In this document: one piece after another, positions 22,196 through 34,049 of the stretch
Numbering within the stretch: position 1 is the first letter of the stretch
Layout: each line of letters begins with the position of its first letter
From: Coix lacryma-jobi var. lacryma-jobi
Lineage: Eukaryota > Streptophyta > Magnoliopsida > Poales > Poaceae
Length of the DNA: 64,000 nucleotides
Assembly: GCA_009763385.1 (NCBI GenBank)
Contig: CM019826.1
Coordinates: 95,154,848-95,218,847 of the forward strand
Reading direction: 5' to 3'
Position numbers and translations under genes: made by a program
Notes under the pieces: generated by a model
What the model saw: only the letters and a program-made list of their open reading frames with translations
What the model was told of the DNA's origin: nothing
The model's database searches: none

Positions 22196-22905
22196 CCCTT
22201 CCCCACTAAGGTAAGTTTTTATTTATGCATTTGCATCTTTGTTTATTTATGCATTCCATGCATCTTCATTTTGTTTAGTAATAAATAAATAAACTCCCAC
22301 ACATAATTAACAACAACAAAAATATTTCTCTTCATGTATGTTTCATACATGTTTACTCTTTCTCGATATGATGAATAGTTGCTCTCTTAATCTAGTATCT
22401 ACTCTACAACTTAATATTTCTCTGAGCATGGATCACTTAGCTCACATGAAACCATCATGAGCCTAAAACTTTGTGGGTAGCAAAAAGCTATAACTAAGTC
22501 TAACTTGTTGTGAGATAAGATATAGCTAAGATAAGAGTTGCTATAATATTGTTTCCACCTGTTGAATTATCGAAGTTTTATTTTAAAATGGTGAAAAACT
22601 TTCTGTTCCTCAATGGTGATGAAATTCCTACCACAGCCATGTATATACCCTTTCATGACATAAGCCTTTCTATAAAAGCAACTTGCTTTGTGTTGAGTCT
22701 TGTCAAGTCTTGTTGACCCTTGTTGAGAGACTTATCATGCTCCCAAGATCAAGATAACGTACACTCCACATATACATGCCGCTTCTACACTGGAAGTGCG
22801 CAAAAACATGCCTTTCATGTCCACCAAATAAATACTCCATGTTCTAAAAGAATGATCTCTCTAGTTTAGTCTATTAGAAGAGACAAAGGCTATGCAAAAG
22901 TATGA

Positions 22906-22945
<40 letters not shown>

Positions 22946-23635
22946 ACACATGAAGGTCCAAGGTATTGAAAAAAAAGAGAGAAAAAGAAAAAAAAGAGAT
23001 GAGCATGAAGAGCTCATGAATAAAAAGAGATATGATAGCCATGTCTCAAAAGAATAAGTGTAAGGAAGAGATCATATCAACTAAAGGAGTATAAATATCT
23101 TGTTCCACACACATGCACATCTTGATCTAAGAGTATGAAACTTCTCTCCTTGGATCCAAGCTTTGACTTGACAACATATGCAAGGTAAGTATGCTACAAC
23201 TTTTACCCTTACCAAGCTCTACATAGACCTTATTAGAAGTAGGATGAAAAAGAAGGCAACTTTACACATATGCCTTGGTGAGGAACCATACAGCATATGA
23301 GTGACATGAGAGTACCATATGAGGAACATTAAGTTTCTTTGAAAAATGCAAAACCTCTGGTATGCAAACTTGTGTGAAGCAAGAAAAATGGTACTCAAAT
23401 CAAAAGTTGTTCTATCTCTCAACCGCTCAAGACAAAGGAAAAGGCTATAAGCCCCATGGAGGACTAAGGTAATATGTGTGAGTTTTCAATATTGCTAACT
23501 TTTCCATTCAAAAGAGAAGTACTTTGTTGTATACATGATACTCTTGAAATGTTAAACATAGTAGCAACTCCTGATCCACCGAGGCTAAGTTTACTATTTG
23601 CTCGGGACGAGCAATGGTTAAGCTTGGGGGATTCT
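22196..23635 (+). other. Athila 3' non-coding region and polypurine tract, int2
   Basis: It is nearly identical to 15000-16406 of int1. It contains the TA microsatellite at 22911-22943 and ends in the polypurine tract AAGCTTGGGGGATTCT. No coding sequence is seen. Confidence 0.75.
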
Positions 23636-25153
23636 TGTTGACGGTGGAATATTACCAAACTCATACACCTAAAACCCCGTCAACAAGCTCGGTATTAAGG
23701 AAGAATAACATGATATGAACATACTTTTACCAATAACCAGCTCCACTTGTATATGGAAGTATGTTTATGCAGATAATGAAGAAATGAGGCAAAGTGAGAT
23801 GGTGGGCCCTACATAAGGGGGTCGCGTGACCCCCTTATGGCCCCACTAGGGCTCTACCAAGTGGGGTCAACAATGCTAAGCTCCAATGTGAAGAAATGTG
23901 CCAAGGAAATCTGGTGGGACCCACATAAGGGGGTCGTCCGACCCCCCTATTGGCCCACCAGGGTTCTGCCACGTGTCATGATCCATGTCAAGCCTCCCAA
24001 AGTGCTTCTCCACCCTTGGATCACAATTGTGCTTTCTCTCAACGGTGGAAGATGAAGTCACATGGATCAAGGGGCCCACAACAAAGCATCCAAAGTGGTC
24101 TTGACACATTTCAACGTGTCAAACACCAAATGACAAGTGGGGACATCATCTACACATACCAAGGTGGGGCCAAGCTATCATAGGGGGGTTGCCCGACCTA
24201 GGGCTGCCCCCGTAGGTGCCTTCTCGTGGAAGCTAAGGTGCCTTCACGGTGAATTAAGCCCAAGGAACATCAACTACCTGCTATATTATACCTGCTATAG
24301 TATTGTTGTGATTTACCTTAGTGTTTAGTCGTTATATAGTAGAGTGATTGGCCTGGCAACACGCCTGCAAATTATCATTGCCGGTAACATGATATTCTAG
24401 TTAACCGTAAGTAGCTCGAGTAGTGAGAGACGATGTAATTGTGGTGCTTATACAAGATCTTACCCTTGGTTGTTGCCTGTCGCACGGATAGATAGTGGTA
24501 GCCAGCAGGTGGTGACAGCCCTGAATCTGGTCTCTGGAGTCCACCATGTGTTTATAGGCAGGATTTAAAGGATAAGGCTGAGCATGGCGTTCCGACAGTA
24601 AGAGTCTCTGTGCTCTCTGTCCGCTTGTCGCCTAGTTTGCTTGTCGTGAGGCGTCGTTCTACTGTGTTTCGTCTTTGCATTTGAGTTAAGTCATAGAAGT
24701 AGAGTTAGCATCATAGGAGTCCTATACTCTCACGTTGTCCTCCCACCTAGCTATACTATTAGTTGTCCTACAGTTATCCTGGTGAACTTGTGTCATTACC
24801 TTCCTACCAAATTACCTTACCCCTCTACACTAGTTAGTACCAAGTTGTGATAATCACATAGACTCCTCTTATCATCATCTTTCCTAGCACCGCTTTCCCT
24901 TCGGATGAAATAAATAACGATACCTTGGAATACTCTCGTGTAAAATGCTACAGCGGTAGATTCTGTGCGCTTGCGAAATTTTCCAATAGACATAAGAACT
25001 TACCCACAAGACACTTCTGGTGCCGTCGCTGAGGATAGACCTACCCCCTATTCTTAGTGGTGACATTAAGAAGTGTCAACAAGTATTTCTGGCGCCTTTG
25101 TCGGGGATAGATTAAAATTCTATTCTTCGTAGAGACGCTAAGAAATACCAACA
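23636..25153 (+). mobile_element. Athila LTR3, internally deleted
   Basis: It starts TGTTGACGG and ends ATACCAACA. The equivalent of about 10806-11160 of LTR1, including the TATA box and inverted repeat, is deleted at 24272. It keeps both primer-site-like copies (25018, 25090). The direct junction to element C after CAACA fixes the LTR end and proves those copies lie inside the LTR. Confidence 0.85.
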
Positions 25154-25685
25154 GATGTACGCATGCATGGTCCATATGCTTGATCCAAGCTTTCGTAACC
25201 GATGTAGGATTCATGCATAGTAGATTTGTCCTCCCGAGTCCCGACCTTGCAGCAGAGTCAACTTGGCGACAAGGAGTTGTGCCGGAACCAGGAGTCTGCC
25301 ATGCGTGTCGACTATTCGAGGCGAGAAGACGACTTGAGCATGTTTGCCTCATGCGTATATGCTTGATCACGAGAGCTTGTCGGTGCCATCTGTTGAAGTT
25401 GAAACCCAGCAAGGCCCCAACATGGTCGTCCAGGATCAAGCGCCTAGATCTAAGCGGGTTGGAACAACTAGGTGTCGCTCTGGCTTGATCAAGTCAGAAG
25501 CGGAATTTCAACTTGTCATGTGCCGCTGCTTAGTTGCTTCATGCACTGCAGGCAGCGGATGGATGGCGTCCTGGCGTGATGATGACATACGCCGTTTCAG
25601 CATGTCATCGACGTTGTTGTTGACGTCAAGGTCCGTCGAGCTCTTGATCGCAATTGCGCCGAAAGCCCCTACCTGGCGCGCCAAC
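25154..25685 (-). mobile_element. element C leader (copy 1) with primer binding site
   Basis: It is nearly identical to 29885-30313. On the minus strand the primer site TGGCGCGCCAGGTAGGGG (25683-25666) lies 2 bp from the LTR. In copy 2 only the first 8-10 bases of that site remain because of a deletion of about 110 bp. Frames of up to 140 codons are open in both copies but match nothing known. Confidence 0.6.
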
Positions 25686-26075
25686 TGTCGGTGTCTGTTA
25701 ACCGACAACTCGTCTCGGGAGTACCCGGACGATTGTTCGGTGGGGATCGATGTATGCAGAACTTGATGGTAAACGCAAAGACAATGATTTATACTGGTTC
25801 GGTCTGCTGAATAGCATGCCTACGTCCAGTTTGGCAGAATAGTATTGCGCCCTGCGCTTATGGGTGTCTGGATGTGTACCATGACCCCTATGTGTCTCTG
25901 GCTTGCCGATCTATGGAGCTCTGCCTCTCTTTATATAGTCCAGGAGGCAGAGTCCTAGTCGGTTACAATCTTAAGAGTCCTAACAGTATTACAAGGTAGC
26001 AATACTACTAGGATTACATACGGGGAGTCCTAGTTGGACTAGTTTTCGCCCTTCCTTGCGGAGTACCCGGGGACT
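25686..26075 (-). mobile_element. element C LTR, left
   Basis: About 390 bp, TGTCGGTGTCTG to CCCGGGGACT, where the final A expected from the right copy is T. On the minus strand it contains CTATATAAAGAGAGG. The adjoining purine-rich AGCTCGGGGGCTTGTGGG (minus strand, about 26078-26096) fits a polypurine tract. Confidence 0.7.
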
Positions 26076-27195
26076 CTGTCCCACAAGCCCCCGAGCTCTT
26101 CATGGTTTATCGGTGATGTCATCCTGAGACCTTGGCCTTGATCAAGTGTCATCCGAGTACCTTCTGAGAGAAACCATAAAGTGCTCTTGAAGTCTTCTAA
26201 TGGTGTGCGCTTTCTAAAAAACACACCCATTGGGTGTAGCCCCCGAGCCTCTTGCTGTTTAGCATAAAGAGCTGGAGGGTCTTGTCTGAAATTGCTCCAA
26301 TTCCATTCAAAGAAATTTAGATGCATCATCTGAGGATATATATCCCGCAGCCCCCGAGCCTAAAATCGACTACTCGGAGTCGATTGTAGGATCTTGTAGA
26401 CATCCTCAAGGGTGCAGCCAAGTAATCTCCCGAAGACAAGGATCGCCATATGCTTGTCGTCGAGTCCTTGAATGCTTGTAATTTTGATGTTTCATCCTTG
26501 AATCCAAGCCCCCGAACATAGTCGGAGTGAAGCCGACTAAGCTGAGGCAATATCGAGCTCCCGAGCTTTAGTCGTCGTGTTCAAGTGAATGGTTGCCAAT
26601 GAAGCAGATCAGTCGGTTGTCTGATAATCGAATACTCGGAACTTGTTCCTGCCGGCTCCGAGGAGTCGAAGTAGCCAATGAAAGTTGCAACAAAGTCATT
26701 GGCAGTAGTGGACATCACCGAGAAGTCAGTATGAATTGCAGCATATGAATTTTGATTGCTTGGATAGTCTTCAATAACTAGCTTGGATTGCATGCAGCTG
26801 AAGATCATATGTCTGCACCTGTCCTCTGCTTTGCATGTGGCTGTGTTGAAGTCAACAGCGCCACCTCATGCTAGTGACATGTAGATCGACATGTCCATAG
26901 CCACATAAATGCTTTATTTAGTTTGTAGCTGACAAAAAAACACATGCATGCACAACATGTTGAGGCTCCGCCGCCGGCGTCTGAGAGTCGGCCTTGCACA
27001 TGAATCACCAACATGCTCATTATATTTAGCTTGTTGGCACATCGAAATAGTTTGTGTGTCGCGGATAGCTCCAGCCCTCCAGAGCTTGTTGAATCTAGCC
27101 TTGACGATGCGTGTGTGCGGACAGATCTCATGATCGGCCAATATGTAAAGCTTTAAAATATCTTGAATTAAATATAGCTACATATAGGCTATGTC
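26076..27195 (-). other. element C interior with repeated polypurine-like tracts
   Basis: No reading frame is recognised. On the minus strand the word GCTCGGGGGCT or a close variant recurs at about 26086, 26239, 26349, 26507 and 26556. The first is the likely polypurine tract next to the LTR; the others may be spare or decayed copies. Confidence 0.5.
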
Positions 27196-27199
27196 CAAT

Positions 27200-29170
27200 T
27201 GGGTGGACGTTGTAGATCAGGCGTCTCGACCGACTTCATAGTCGTGAAGGACGAGTCTGTTTGAGTGCATCATTCAACACTTAAGGGGTGGACTTAGTTG
27301 ACCAGACGTCTCGATAGACTTAATAGTCGTGAAGGACGAGTCAGTCCGGGTACTACCCTTAGCACCTGAGGAGTGGACGTAATTGACTAGGCGTCTCAAA
27401 GGGCACGTCTGCCGCTAAGGACGAGTCAGTCCGAGTGCTACACCTGAGCACTTTAGGTAGACGTAATTGACCTGACGTCTCAAAGTAGCGTACTGGCCAC
27501 AGAGGACAGGTCAGTCCGAGTGCTACTCTTAGCACTTTTGATAAGGGACTTTATTGACCAAGCATCTCAAAGGGCTCGGTTGCCGCAAAGGATGAGTCAG
27601 TCTCCTTTATTTTTACAGTGTGTGCAGTCATTAAGGTCAAATTAGTCCTTTGGCGTTTTGCAGCATGTGCAAAGGCGTGAACAACTCTTGGTTGTGCGCC
27701 GGGTAATGTCCAGTAGCAGAAATCAATGGCCAGAGCCTATTGTATCCTCTCTGGGATGGACATAATGACCAGACATCTCAATGGGCGTAATGGCCGCAAA
27801 GGATGAGTCAGTCCAGGTGGACGTAGTTGACCGTGCGTCTCTACCGACTTAATAGCCGTGAAGGACGGGTCTATCCAAAGGCGTGAGCAATTCTGGGTTG
27901 CGTGTCAAGTAGTCGCTCATCCGAGTACTACCTGAATAGTAGTCGGCGAGGGATGAATAATTATTGAGTAGCAGGAATCAATGGTCGGAGCCTATTGTAT
28001 GCTCTCTAAGATGGACGTAATGAGCAGACGTCTCAATGGGCGTAATAGCCTCAAAGGATGAGTTAGTCTGGGTGGACATAATTGACTGTGCGTCTCAACC
28101 GACTTAATAGCCGTGAAGGACGAGTCTGTCCAAAGGCGTGAGCAACTCTGAGTTGCGTGCCGAGTAGTCGGAAGCGTAGTAGCGACATGGCTACAGATCC
28201 GGTAGAGGCAGCATGTGTCGAGTAGTCGCTCATCCGAGTACTACTTAAATAGTAGTCGGCAAGGGACAAATAATTGTCGAGTAGCAGGAATCAATGGCCA
28301 GAGCCTATTGTATGCTCTCTAGGATGGACGCAATGACCAGGCGTCTCAAAGGGCGTGGTAGCCTCAAAGGACGAGTCAGTCCGGGTGGACATAATTGACC
28401 GTGAGTCTCAACCGACTTAATAGCCGTGAAGGATGGGTCTGTCTGGGTGGACGTAGTTGACCGTGCGTCTCAACCGACTTAATAGCCCTGAAGGACGGGT
28501 CTGTCCAAAGGCGTGACCAACTCTGGGTTGCATGTCAAGTAGTTGCTCATCCGAGTACTACTTGAATAGTAGTCGGCGAGAGACGAATAATTGTCGAGTA
28601 GCAGGAATCAATGGCTAGAGCCTATTGTATGCTCTCTAAGATGGACATAATGACCAGGCGTCTCAATGGGCGTATAGCCTCAAAGGATGAGTCAGTCCAG
28701 GTGGACCTAATTGACTGTGTGTCTCAACCGACTTAATAGCCGTGAAGGACGACTCTGTCCAAAGGCGTGAGCAACTCTGAGTTTCGTGCCGAATAGTCGG
28801 AAGCGTAGCAGCGACATGGCTACAGATCCGGTAGAGTAGGCAGCATGTGCCGAGTAGTCGCTCATCCGAGTACTACCTGAATAGTAGTCGGCGAGAGACA
28901 AATAATTGCTGAGTAGCAGGAATCAATGGCCGAAGCCTATTGTATGCTCTCTAGAATGGATGTAGTGACCAGACGTCTCAAAGGGCACGTCTGCCACTAA
29001 GGACGAGTCAGTCCGGGTGGACGTAGTTGACCGTGTGTCTCAACCGACTTAATAGTCGTGAAGGACAGGTCTGTCCGGGTGGACGTAATTGACCATACGT
29101 CTCAACCGACTCTTGGTCGTGAAGGACGGTCTGTCCAAAGGCTGAGCAACTCTAGGTTGCGTGCCGAGAA
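27200..29170. repeat. higher-order tandem repeat in element C
   Basis: From 27205 to about 27610 units of about 84 bp repeat: GTGGACGTAATTGACC, GTCTCAA, AAGGACGAGTCAGTCCG. From about 27718 a longer unit of roughly 260-318 bp repeats four to five times, starting AATCAATGGCCAGAGCC (27718, 27978, 28289, 28607, 28918). It is built from those short units plus a GAGTAGTCGCTCATCCGAG segment. Tandem repeats in the interior are known for Tat-type elements such as Grande. Confidence 0.8.
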
Positions 29171-29839
29171 GTCGTTCATCCGAACAATTCTTGAATAGTA
29201 GTCGGTGATGGATGACGAGTTTGATCATACAAGCCGCGGCTGCAACATGTTGATGGCTTGTTCACAGGGCTTGCTGATAGTCTTGCAGCTGGCTTTTAGC
29301 TCTGACAGCTCGCTCGTGGCTTATCAACAGGTCACCGGCTCGATCCTGTGTTGGAGTCGAAGTCGACACTGGCGTACTCGGACTCGGCGTGAAGGAGTCG
29401 GCACGGGCAAGAGTCGGACTCGGGTTGTCATCAGCTGAGTTGGGGTTGATGTTCATGCACAGCTCCTTGCCGTTGAAGAACTCGGTTGTCACGGACTAGG
29501 AGACCGAGTCGAACTGGATCAGTTGCGACGGAATCAGCAGGGACTGTGAGTCGGTCAGCTGCTACGCGTACCGACCGCTTCATGCTTGATCGCTTGGCAT
29601 AGCTCGATATAGCTTCAGCCTGATCAGATCGAATCAGCACGGAATTTGTCTGGGCATGTTCCGCTGCCATGCAGCTAACGACCTACATGTGTGAGAATCA
29701 GACAGGCTCCTTGATTGCTTGACAGATAAATTTGTGTGCACCAGCACGTCAAGCATCAATATCTTGCACGTAGTATCTTGAATATACCCCATGGCTAGTT
29801 TGCACTATGCATTCTCTTCGGGCTATTTTAAGTCATTGC
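29171..29839. other. element C interior, unrecognised
   Basis: The sequence is rich in GAGTCGG/CCGACTC words (29340-29560). Short frames are open on both strands with no recognisable domain. Confidence 0.35.
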
Positions 29840-30313
29840 TTGCATGGCCGACCATATGCCTCTGGATGATTGCTGAACTAAATCTGTACGCATGCATGGT
29901 CCATATACTTGATCCAAGCTTTCGTAACCGATGCAGGATTCATGCATAGTAGATTTGTCCTCCCGAGTCCCGACCTTGCAGCAGAGTCAACTTGGCGACA
30001 AGGAGTTGTGCCGGAACCAGGAGTCTGCCATGCGTGTCGACTATTCGAGGCGAGAAGACGACTTGAGCATGTTTGCCTCATGCGTATATGCTTGATCACG
30101 AGAGCTTGCCGGTGCCATCTGTTGAAGTTGAAACCCAGCAAGGCCCCAACGTGGTCGTCCGGGATCAAGCGCCTAGATCTGAGCGGGTTGGAACAACTAG
30201 GTGGCGCTCTGGCTTGATCAAGTCAGACGCGGAATTTCAACTTGTCATGTGCCGCTGCTTAGTTGCTTCATGCACCGTAGGCAGCGGATGGATGGCGTCC
30301 TAGGCGCGCCAGC
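29840..30313 (-). mobile_element. element C leader (copy 2)
   Basis: It matches 10115-10163 and 25154-25685. The primer site is reduced to TGGCGCGCC by a deletion just right of 30300. Confidence 0.6.
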
Positions 30314-30703
30314 TGTCGGTGTTTGTTAACCGGCAACTCGTCTTGGGGGTACCCGGACGATTGTTCGGTGGGGATCGATGTATGCAGAACTTGATGGTAA
30401 ACGCAGAGACAATGATTTATACTGGTTCGGTCTGCTGAATAGCATCCCTACGTCCAGTTTGGCAGAATAGTATTGCACCCTGCGCTTATGGGTGTCTGGT
30501 TGTGTACCATGACCCCTATGTGTCTCTGGCTTGCCGATCTATGGAGCTCTGCCTCTCTTTATATAGTCCAGGAGGTAGAGTCCTAGTCGGTTACAATCTT
30601 AAGAGTCCTAATAGGATTACAAGGTAGCAATACTACTAGGATTACATACGGGGAGTCCTAGTTGGACTACTCTTCGCCCTTCCTTGCGGAGTACCCGGGG
30701 ACA
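30314..30703 (-). mobile_element. element C LTR, right
   Basis: 390 bp with termini TGTCGG...GGGGACA. The minus-strand TATA box (CTATATAAAGAG) is at about 30556-30567. Element D resumes at 30704 (TGCAGGCCATGG), where D's other LTR reads the same at 46107. Confidence 0.75.
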
Positions 30704-33700
30704 TGCAGGCCATGGTCAGCACCGATGAGCTTTAGTGGAAAAGATAAAACAAGGGATCTGGCGATCCTAAGATTTGGCTGTGGATTTGCATCCTAGCGCA
30801 TGAGCAGTAATAAATATAATAATGTTATCAAGTTTTAACACATTCACACACATCCACATCCATCCACCATATCCATATCCATATCATTCTCAATCATCAC
30901 CACATCATCATCTCATCTCACACACTCAACCGCTTCGTCGACAGAGACCAGCTCCCTCCCAGCCTTGTCTCAACGGCTCGTAGCCTCACACCAGGCTCAC
31001 GACCGGCACTCACATATCAGGGGGAGAAAAGAGAACCCTCACTAGTCAGAAAAAGGTCAGGGAAAAAGGTCCGCAGCCAACGAATTGGCCAACGTATCGA
31101 TCGATCAACCATCCCACTCTGTAGAGGTTCTACAAAATCCACAAGATCACCATTATCAGCACCCCGGATGTGCCTAGACGGATACCGGTTGCTTGCCAGC
31201 CTAGAGTAATGCCACCCTACCACTCAGCCTTGGAATCATCCCAAGTCTGTCTGGGATGGCTAAGTCTGTGAAGTCACGTTCCCTCTCCCGAAGTGGGAGC
31301 CGCGATCGTCTCGGAAGGGTGTGGGACTCCATACTCGTACCTCCCTCGCACTCTCTCGCCTAGCAGTAGTGGCATTGCTGTACCAGGTAGTCCGACCGTC
31401 CCCGTCCATAAGGAGCGAGTGGCTTGTAAAGGTATTTCCCCGTCGTCCAGATCCCGCTCCACCTAGGATGACTAAGCCAGAATGTCTTCTCAAAGGTTTT
31501 CATTATCCATGCCACCACAGCACGCTCTAGATCCGGGCTCCACCAGCGGCTCACACCCGGATCCACCTCAAGTCACCACCTAACCCGCCACAAGTTTCAC
31601 CACCACAGGGGCATCCAGATCTGCCCCACAACAAGACTTGCACCAGGCTCGTCGTATATTCCGGCTCGGTCGACACAACCCTCACCCTCCACACACCCAA
31701 GTCACACACGTAGCACGCTCACCCATCACCAAGTCCGACATCACCCGCCAAACCATTCCTAGGGGTTCACCATCCGCATCACATCCAGATATAATACGAA
31801 GTGGAGTTAAATAATATAATGGTGAACATGCAAGCAAGTAGGCAAGTAAGCAGGAATAACTGGGCGAATGCGCAAAGCAGGGTGTTGTGGTAGAGTGGGT
31901 TGCAATCAGGTAATAATGGCTTAGGTAGTATCATGCATCAATATACTAGCAAAGGAATAAATATAAAGCACTAGCATGTCTACTTATTTGCAATGTCTAA
32001 TAGGATTCTCTAAAAAGAGGGTGCTGCCATGACACCTGCGAAGTAGTCGTAGTCGTGGTTAATTATTCCACATTGTTGTTCCATCAGCGAGGTCGTCTCC
32101 TCCTGAGTTGTCTCCATGTCGCAGTCCTTGTTGTCGTCCATGTTCTCTTGGCCCAATCGTATGCTACTCCACGAAACGGCACACTAGACAAGAGAACACT
32201 CACACCATATTTGGAAAGACAATATGACGTCGGAAGATCTATTAACACCAACGAGACATTAAAATACACAAGGTTTAGCCCTCTCGGCGGTTGTCTGATT
32301 TCCTCGGGCTAGGAACATGGTGGTGGTTTGCTAGTTTAAGTCTTGGCCAAGCCAATACGGCTTTATGACATAGGGTGCAAACCAAGGCCTATCTTTTAGC
32401 AAACACCACGGCTCTCATCCTTCGATTTGGTTGTCATTTAAACAAGGCGGAAATCGGTGGATAGCCTAACAAATAAAGAACGATGGGGTTCGGTTCTTGT
32501 AGCCTTATCCCAAAGGGCAATTGATCACAAGAACGGTTAACACCATTGTGATTCAACTCCAAGGTACCTTGGCTTGCCCGCTATGGCAAAAACGGTAGCG
32601 CAAGGGTTGGAGATCTACAATCCTCTCGATCCACACGACATAGTACGTCGGGAACCAAGACTTAGGGTCACTCATGAGAGCGGGGTTAGCTCAGCACATT
32701 TATGCCATGTCCTCAGGCACATCTCTAGAGAAATGTGTTTAGGTGGTCGATCGAGTCAACGCGCGGGGTTCTGAGATACAACATAGACCATAGCTTTGCT
32801 AACAAAAGGAATAGCGAGGGTACAAATATATAATACAAATATATAAGTTAAAGGTTCATTCCAACGCACACGTCATGGTAGAAGACATGGTGTTGGAAGA
32901 AGTGACACAATATAAGATGCAAGTGCGCAAACTACTTGTAGGGTACCTGACCGGGGTGCTCTGGCACTAAGTCATTTCCAGATTCGTAGCGGTGCGGTTG
33001 TCACCGCGGGAATCAAGATATGCAGTGGTCAACGGGTACAAGCATACAAGAGTTTGTGCACGAAGAAGCATTTATAAAGCATGTTTATATAGGTGAAAAA
33101 GAGTGTAGCTCCATGGTCATGGCGAGGTGTACTCGTGACCACAAGATACACTAACAGGGGTCATGTTACATTCGGCATCACGGCCATGGCGAGACGGGTC
33201 TCGCGATCGTAACGTTCGAATGAGGTATGATCCCTCAGCCGGCTTAAAGGCTCGGCACACACAGGCAACATACGAACACCCATCAATACAATGATAAGAA
33301 CCATAAAGCGATACAAAAACACATTGAACCAAATAAGTGGAGTAGCACATTCCCATAGCATGAGATTGGATGGATCCTGTATCACAAATGCATATACAGG
33401 TGGTCGTAAGAAAGAGGTATAGCGCGAGTACAGATAGATAAATAAGAGAATTTTCTAGGGGCTCAGTAAGTCGACGATAAGATGACACGGGTTCTAACGG
33501 GTCATGGTGGCAACAGTCACGACGTCGAGGGAGGCTCGAGGTAAGTCGCGTCGAGGGAGCGTCAAGGGGTGTCGTGTCCAGTGTTCTACGCGGCGCGATC
33601 GAGGGACACGAGGTCTCTTCAATCGTCATATGCTACGGTTTCCATCAGGGGCATCCTACGGTCAAGATGAGAAGAGAATTACCTTGTCGTCCAGCATGTC

Positions 33701-34049
33701 GACTAGGGTTCGTTCCATTTGGCCTAATCACGTCGTGGCCATGGCTCTGTCATGGGCATACGTCCGGGGTGGTCAGTAACACGTCGGTGTTCTTGGAACA
33801 CTAGGGGTTTGATCTGGCTAGGGCCGGTCTACTGCCAATGACACAGTCACGTCAACGACTAACACACGACCACAACGGGGAGCAATATGTGTCCAAAGCG
33901 ATAACGAACTAGTCCGGCGCGAAGGCTCGTCTCAGATAGATACGGATCGCATGAATGAATTTACTCTTACATTCACGTAGGAAGCCCCGCGCGGAGAGAA
34001 GGGACACGTCGTCCGTAATTTTTTCATTGGTCCACCTCGGAGAGAGCCT

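Larger units (their letters stand above)
10177..25153 (+). mobile_element. tandem Athila array: LTR-int1-LTR-int2-LTR
   Basis: Three LTRs start TGTTGACGGTGGAATATT at 10177, 16407 and 23636. The whole array is flanked by GACGT (10172-10176) and GATGT (25154-25158), a target duplication with one change. Flanking element C sequence resumes directly after the third LTR. One insertion followed by unequal recombination is the simplest explanation. Neither interior has reverse transcriptase, RNase H or integrase. Confidence 0.85.
10111..30703 (-). mobile_element. Tat-type Gypsy element C (partial tandem), split by Athila
   Basis: Short LTRs (25686-26075 and 30314-30703) flank an interior of 4.2 kb, and a second copy of the leader lies outside the left LTR (25154-25685 plus 10111-10176). 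The order is therefore leader, LTR, interior, leader, LTR: one whole unit plus a piece of a second. On the minus strand the LTR runs TGTCCCCGGG to CACCGACA. The primer site TGGCGCGCCAGGTAGGGG is of a type I associate with grass Tat elements. No gag or pol frame is found, so it is non-autonomous or decayed. The left part was lost in the deletion at 10110/10111. Confidence 0.65.

Noticed and set aside
25180..25766. Paired frames (102-140 codons) in the C leader, present in both copies
   Set aside because: Conservation between the two copies follows from recent duplication. Frames on both strands are equally open and show no gag or zinc-knuckle features.
27200..29170. Hammerhead-ribozyme-like words (GGATGAGTC, GGACGAGTC) in the C tandem repeat, suggesting a retrozyme
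   Set aside because: The CTGANGA core and the paired GAAA box are not present together in any unit I read, so the catalytic core is missing.
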